A stretch of DNA of 64,000 nucleotides from Micrasema longulum. Lineage: Eukaryota; Arthropoda; Insecta; Trichoptera; Brachycentridae. The DNA lies in assembly GCA_022494885.1 (NCBI GenBank), contig JAGVSM010002674.1, forward strand, positions 186,001 through 250,000, read 5' to 3'. Numbering within the stretch: position 1 is the first letter of the stretch; every line of letters begins with the position of its first letter. The notes below the pieces were generated by a model that made no database searches, had not been told where the DNA came from, and saw only the letters and a list, made by a program, of their open reading frames with translations. A program made the translations under genes and the position numbers. Shown here one piece after another: positions 59,901 to 64,000 of the stretch.

Positions 59901-62179
59901 GTAGGTAATTTACTTCACACAAATGTGATATATTAAAAAAATAAATTCTTTTAATAATCTTGTAATAGCAAGAGTTTTCTTCCATATTTACATGCAAAAT
60001 CAAAACGTAATATGCTACACAGCTCATTAAAACAGATTAATATTATTTGTTAATGGAATATATTTTGTAGATACATTATGGCAACATGCATCATTCAAAG
60101 TTATAGTGTAATATTTAAAACAAAACAAACCTTTTTTCTCCAAAAGTTGAATCTATACTTAGTTCTTCGGAAAAATCCAATAGGTCTATGTTTTGATTTA
60201 CGGCTAACAGAGGCTGTTATTTTCGCTCGGATATTCCTCTTGACAGTAAGGCACTGTGGTAAATCTCGAAGAGTCTCCCTGAAAATTATCAAATATTTTA
60301 GTTTAAATAATTGAAGATATATTAGAATAAGTACGTACATATAAAAATAATAAAACAAATTATAAAAGTATTACAATCGCATTTCTTCCGCATCAGGACT
60401 ATCCTCCATGAGTGTTTCCACCTTTTCCATCTGTTGAACTATATGCTGGACTTGATTTTCTTGTGTTTCTGGATCACCATTATGTAACAATGGAGCATCC
60501 ATTCCTGGTATATTTGTGCCCACAGCTCCTGCGATACATTAAATCAAATCAATGATACCTTAGTAAATTTTCTTAAAACTCTTCTCCAACTAATTATTGA
60601 TCATGCATGTATGGGAACATTTCTGACTTTCGACCAAGTCCATTATCAACAATTTGTTGGGCTTGATCGTGCTATGCCTTTCTCAGTCTTCCCTTATTTC
60701 ATTTATCATGATTTCTTTGTTAAAAATCAATGTTGTGTTGTCAACCTGATATAAGCTATGCAAAAAATATGCATAACAGAAAATATTACAGAAAACTATA
60801 AATGGGTATAAAATAAGATAAGAAAAAAATATTCTCTGTCCAGAATAGCATATCTTATGGTAGATCTACACGCTTGCCACAAGCCGCTCGGCAAGTCAAA
60901 CCCCTCCTTTACACGCTTGCGCTAGTCGATGCTTGGGAAACGTGTGGATCAATCTTTAAAACTTGTTCACACATCTTAAGATTTCATTTGCATAGATTAA
61001 TCTGCACATTGCAGAATATCGAATTTTCGTGTACCTAAATACTAAGATATGTATATTTAGGTATGAATACAGGTGGTTTATAATGGCTCACTTTACAGTC
61101 TGTGACTGTTACAATAATGGTGATAGAATATTTTCTAATGTAGAATTTGTAAACTCAAACAAAAACAAACAAACCATTACGCCGTTTCAGGCAGAGAGGA
61201 TATAATGCATTGGTTTTCTTTGCCTACATCGCTTCCTCTACATTCATACATCTTCTCATGCACGTGCGTCAATTTTTCTGACTTTTGACATGTCCATCTT
61301 CAATTATTTGTTAGATATGATCATGCCATGTCATTCTCGGTCTTTCTCGATTTCTACATCCATCAACATTCGCAACCTAAATCTTTTTAGTCGTTCTTTC
61401 GCTGTCTATTCGAACTACATGTCCAAATAATGAAATTCTGTTCCTCGGTCATAATAAGACTAATCATGGTTTCCATGCGCCTCTACCTAGAATGATTAGA
61501 TTTGTAAATGAAAATCAAGATCTTGATTTATTTTGATTGTAAATTGAATTTTTTTACAAATAAACTGAAAAAATATTCCCAATAAATTTACTGTATATTT
61601 GTAAAATTTACCTGGATTCCATAATGCCTGTCTAGTGTATTAATACCTGTCTTCGTTTTTTGTTAAATGATTTGTTTAAATTGGACACTGTCCGTAAATT
61701 TGTTAAATAAACAAATAAAACTCCTTTCTTGATTTTGTCAATAATGCTTATCTGACAAAATGAATGAATCTTGACATTTGTGGATCAATTGTACATAGTT
61801 TTATCGCATACGCCATTTACATTTGTAAACTCGATGGATTAATGTTTGCTTATTCTGTTAATAATGGGTATTTGTATCTAAAATTTCTGGTCAACGAAAA
61901 TTGGCAAAAATGCTTACAATATTTTGATCACTCACCCACGTTCGTAACATGCCTGGATGGAAGAAAATTTATGGCATTTTGATGTGCATTTCTGTGAAGA
62001 GATCTGGCCCTTCGGACCGTATGAGCCGCGTGGCGCCATTGATCTCCCAACTCGTGGACTTCTGCATTCACACTGCGGCTTCTCGAATAGGTCCCGGAAT
62101 CTCTCTCCGACATTTCATAGGAATTCCGGGGCTCAACTTCCTCTGCCGCCTCCACTCGATTGTTGTTAAACCGCCGCAT
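47525..62179 (-). CDS. Tmc: Transmembrane channel-like (TMC) protein, complete, 13 exons, 879 aa
   Basis: TMC proteins are multipass membrane proteins related to the TMEM16 fold. Some form mechanotransduction channels. Exons: 62179-61936, 60528-60375, 60278-60131, 59706-59455, 56272-56124, 54839-54689, 53763-53495, 52478-52361, 52273-52164, 51643-51353, 50402-50244, 49830-49697 and 47985-47525; all phases fit and the sum is exactly 880 codons. The N-terminal 180 residues are hydrophilic. IEGRFGSGVATYFRFLRWL begins the membrane region, which has about ten hydrophobic segments. The family signature CWETSLGQEVYRL is at residues 496-508, followed by FDIARNTLGLIYNQTLLW and CGPFKNYHHVY. The Kozak-like context is GTCACCATGC. 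Length and motifs suggest the TMC5/6/7-type group rather than the much longer Drosophila Tmc; that assignment is tentative. Confidence 0.93.
48074..48245 (+). repeat. Foldback-family unit, direct copy
   Basis: It carries ATTTCAACAGAGGG, AAACATTTTTGAGAAGGGAA, GGCATTTACAGGGCTTATGA and AAGTGGCCACTT and closes near CTATGTTTGAACATCC. Separated by about 150 bp from the palindrome built of the same unit. Confidence 0.75.
48397..48735. repeat. 339-bp near-perfect palindrome (138-bp arms)
   Basis: Arm 48397-48534 is inverted at 48598-48735 with only a few mismatches and a one-base gap; the 63-bp centre contains AAGTGGCCACTT. It lies in the last TMC intron. Partial copies of the unit are at 11449-11600, 48074-48245, 57075-57295 and 63670-63745. 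Confidence 0.9.
48969..49020. repeat. Short hairpin
   Basis: GCTATAGCCGTC is exactly inverted as GACGGCTATAGC about 26 bases further on. Intronic in TMC. Confidence 0.6.
49960..49996 (-). repeat. Dispersed hairpin motif CTGACGA...CCGGTAGAC, copy B
   Basis: The minus strand reads CTGACGA, a spacer, hairpin GGGT/ACCC, then TTAAACCGGTAGAC. Flanks match copy A at 16811-16847 while the stem differs. A truncated relative (GACCGGTATGTTTCAAAACC) is on the plus strand at 50133-50152. Confidence 0.5.
52770..53120 (+). pseudogene. LINE polyprotein C-terminal remnant
   Basis: One frame gives STFETTQIFTGHGAI. After a frame break another gives DDYCPCDD, SIEHLLF and CPFF. TQ.FTGHG followed by C.C...EHLLF.CP is the signature of the region behind the reverse transcriptase in non-LTR elements. 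A stop separates the parts, so it is dead. Intronic in TMC. Confidence 0.65.
55700..56005 (-). repeat. Long SINE, type 3 relative
   Basis: Counterpart of 29110-29410 (same orientation), with the B box GATCCTGGGTTCGTTTCC on the minus strand. It ends about 120 bp from TMC exon 5. Confidence 0.65.
57075..57295 (-). repeat. Foldback-family unit, inverted copy
   Basis: It matches the right half of the palindrome: AAGTGGCCACTTAAACCAGC, CAATGACAGGTCATAAGCCC and CTTCTCAAAAGTGTTTTCCC. The left inverted arm is shortened to about 60 bp (GCAGACTGGCTGGAATTTC). Confidence 0.75.
57905..58157 (-). pseudogene. LINE C-terminal fragment
   Basis: The minus frame reads YNTRFTSVDELALPKFNNKY then GKRTLEYNMPKMCNMLP and a basic end. 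This matches the extreme C-terminus of non-LTR polyproteins (YNTR...LP...NKYGKRT...). Open over 81 codons but isolated in a TMC intron. Confidence 0.65.
60860..60955. repeat. Small element with imperfect inverted ends
   Basis: GATCTACACGCTTG at the left and, inverted, GATCCACACGTTTCC at the right enclose a GC-richer ~95 bp. Intronic, between TMC exons 2 and 1. Confidence 0.4.
61200..61560. pseudogene. Two decayed LINE ends back to back
   Basis: On the minus strand 61200-61450 gives FGHVVRIDSERTTKK and WHDHI, an RTE-like C-terminal end. A similar decayed stretch is at 60590-60720. On the plus strand 61460-61545 gives NHGFHAPLPRMIRFVNEN, matching the tail of the jockey-like LINE at 34545-34620. 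Confidence 0.5.
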
Positions 62180-63045
62180 GGTGACGCCAGTTAAGGCTGG
62201 AGACTTGTTTTCCTACCACAAACAATTGATTGACTAATTAACTATTGTAGAAACTCATCAAAACAACAGGTATCTTATCAGTTGTTATCTCGGTAATTTC
62301 CTAGATGCGAATGATTCATTATTAATTAGTTGACAACTCTTCAGATTTTTTTATTTATTTAATTCAAATGAAAATCTAGTACCTATTTAAAAGGACAGCG
62401 TAAGCATATTGTATAATATTATTCAACACAAGCGAAAATACCGAACAACAAAATATTACAAAAGAACCGAGCCAAACGTCAAAACTTTTCTGAACTTTTG
62501 ATTTGTAGCTCGATTTGTGACATTTCGCGAATTGCCACAATAAGAACATGATCTAAAAATATGGTCAGCTGTTCTGTATTATAAAATGGGGGTACGTTGT
62601 TATTTCAAAATTGTAATAATTTTATATTACTTTTTCAAAGCTTGTTTTGTTTTCTCTAATACTGTTTTCCCCCTTTTAACATTTGTAAATATTGCATGTT
62701 TTTTTTTTGTAAAATTCATAACTAAAGGAAAAAATACATTTACAAAATTGGCAAGTTAGTTATGAATTTGTATTTTATTTTCATTTTCGAATAACATCTG
62801 AAGTGTCATTCTTGTGTTTGGTAATTTATTCAGAGTTTAAAACCATGGAATATAAACTTCTTCATCCCTCTGTGAAAACAATAAAACAGTACAATAAAAA
62901 AAGTCAGCGGTTGCTGCATCACGCCTCATAATGAAATATTTGAGCAAATCATAAGAACTTAAATATATATACATTACGTTTTATTCATTTTATCAACTTT
63001 AAATGGGATAAAATATTTTATTATTTTTTAATCCTGATCATTACA

Positions 63046-63312
63046 GACGACTCCTGTGGTGTAATGGCTAAAACGCTTACCTCATGCATGAAAGGTTCCG
63101 GGTTCAATTTCTGGTGAGATGAAAAAAGTTTTCTCAAGTCTGGCCAATTCACCACTGCAATTGGGCCACCTAAGATAGTATTCTGAACGCAAAAGCGCGC
63201 GTAGAAAACGCATTTTTAATGCGTATTTAGGTACTTAATACACGCCATCAGAGTGATCTCTTTGCACGCAATTCCGTTCAGAATACCAGCCCTAGACTGT
63301 TGTGGTGAAAAA
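63046..63312 (+). repeat. tRNA-headed SINE, type 1, interrupted by a small inverted-end element
   Basis: The head TGTGGTGTAATGGCTAAAAC and B box GGTTCCGGGTTCAATTTC belong to type 1. The body stops at GGGCCACCTAAG, resumes at CCTAGACTGTTGTGGTG, and is split by 63178-63286, whose ends GTATTCTGAACG and CGTTCAGAATAC are exact inverted copies. Confidence 0.8.
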
Positions 63313-63669
63313 TAAACAAACAAGTAAATTACTAACCTGTGATGGAAGGAAGCATTAAAAAAAGTTATGCATGTACATAATATTACTGTTAAATCATATA
63401 TAAAAAAAATAACTACAGCGTTCGATTTTGATTTGGATTATGAAATAACACGACTCATTCTAGTTTACTGTGTCGAATTTGCACAATCTTATTAAGTATA
63501 ATCCATCGGGGAACCAAATAATCATATCCAATAAAACCAAATAATATCATAGATGGCGCTCCAACTCGCTTGTGAATGGTTTCTCGTTTAGTAACATATA
63601 TACAAAAAATCAAAAATGTTACCTGTGTGGATATTCGCTAATAAGCGGAATGGGGAATGTTGTAGTACC

Positions 63670-63745
63670 TACTTTAAGTGGCCACTTAACCCAGCCAATG
63701 ACAGGTCATAAGCCCTGTAAACGCTCGAATATCCATAATCCTGAA
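63670..63745 (-). repeat. Foldback-family fragment
   Basis: TTTAAGTGGCCACTTAACCC followed by CAGCCAATGACAGGTCATAA and GCCCTGTAAACGCTCG. Truncated on both sides. Confidence 0.7.
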
Positions 63746-64000
63746 TTTGAAAAAATTCTACCTCATCTCTATAGGGATATAAATAAAAACAAATAATATC
63801 TTATTTATTTTGGTCATTTTGTTACTTCTCTCCGTATTATAAATAGTTATTTGCCAAACAACAAAACTTGTATTTTCTTGAAAAAGCAATGAATAAAAAA
63901 CTACAATAAAAATTAACCAGTGATGTGTTCTTAGTAGTGCATATTAATGTATTTTATTTTACAAGAGAAAATGTTTTCTTCTAAATACTTCTTTTATAGG

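Larger units (their letters stand above)
62180..64000. other. TMC upstream flank
   Basis: Expected to hold the TMC promoter and any non-coding first exon, but I see no clear core promoter motif. Recognisable content is the interrupted SINE (63046-63312) and a foldback-family fragment (63670-63745). Open frames are short and without motifs. Confidence 0.6.

Noticed and set aside
1..64000. CRISPR array, operon or other prokaryotic system
   Set aside because: No regularly spaced repeats; repeats are dispersed SINE, LINE and MITE types, and genes have spliceosomal introns.

Overview
The window looks like AT-rich nuclear DNA of an arthropod, most likely an insect. Genes are split into many short exons with GT/AG borders. 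Introns carry tRNA-headed SINEs, decayed LINE tails, mariner and Harbinger-like short elements and several long inverted repeats. Nothing is prokaryotic. The order or species cannot be told from the sequence.

Two protein-coding genes are present, both on the minus strand. Positions 198-43292 hold 57 consecutive coding exons, about 3,459 codons, of an axonemal inner-arm dynein heavy chain of the DNAH3/DNAH7/DNAH12 clade. The start codon is inside the window. The last exon seen lies in the AAA6/C-terminal region, so roughly the final 500-600 residues and the stop lie beyond position 1. I joined the exons by hand, and reading phases agree across every junction except one exon. Exon 49, in the second stalk coiled-coil strand, has an 11-A run that puts the frame out by one base. 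One intron needs a GC donor to keep frame.

Positions 47525-62179 hold a complete 13-exon gene for a transmembrane channel-like (TMC) protein of 879 residues. It has the family's CWET motif, the conserved core and a serine-rich tail carrying two NPF motifs.

The intergenic stretch 43293-47524 holds the dynein promoter side, with a near-consensus RFX X-box 133 bp upstream of the ATG, the TMC 3' side and two short inverted-repeat elements. Upstream of TMC (62180-64000) are a SINE interrupted by a small inverted-repeat element and a fragment of a foldback family.

In animals generally, axonemal dyneins work in motile cilia, sperm or chordotonal sensory cilia, and TMC proteins work in mechanosensory or epithelial cells. 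The two genes are neighbours, but the sequence shows no functional link. Most of the unusual material is mobile DNA: three tRNA-headed SINE types, at least six LINE fragments, an internally deleted mariner, a pair of 478-bp Harbinger-like elements, a 339-bp near-perfect palindrome whose unit recurs elsewhere, a 1.3-kb element with matched 22-bp ends, and a dispersed hairpin motif with conserved flanks that resembles a decayed hammerhead ribozyme.
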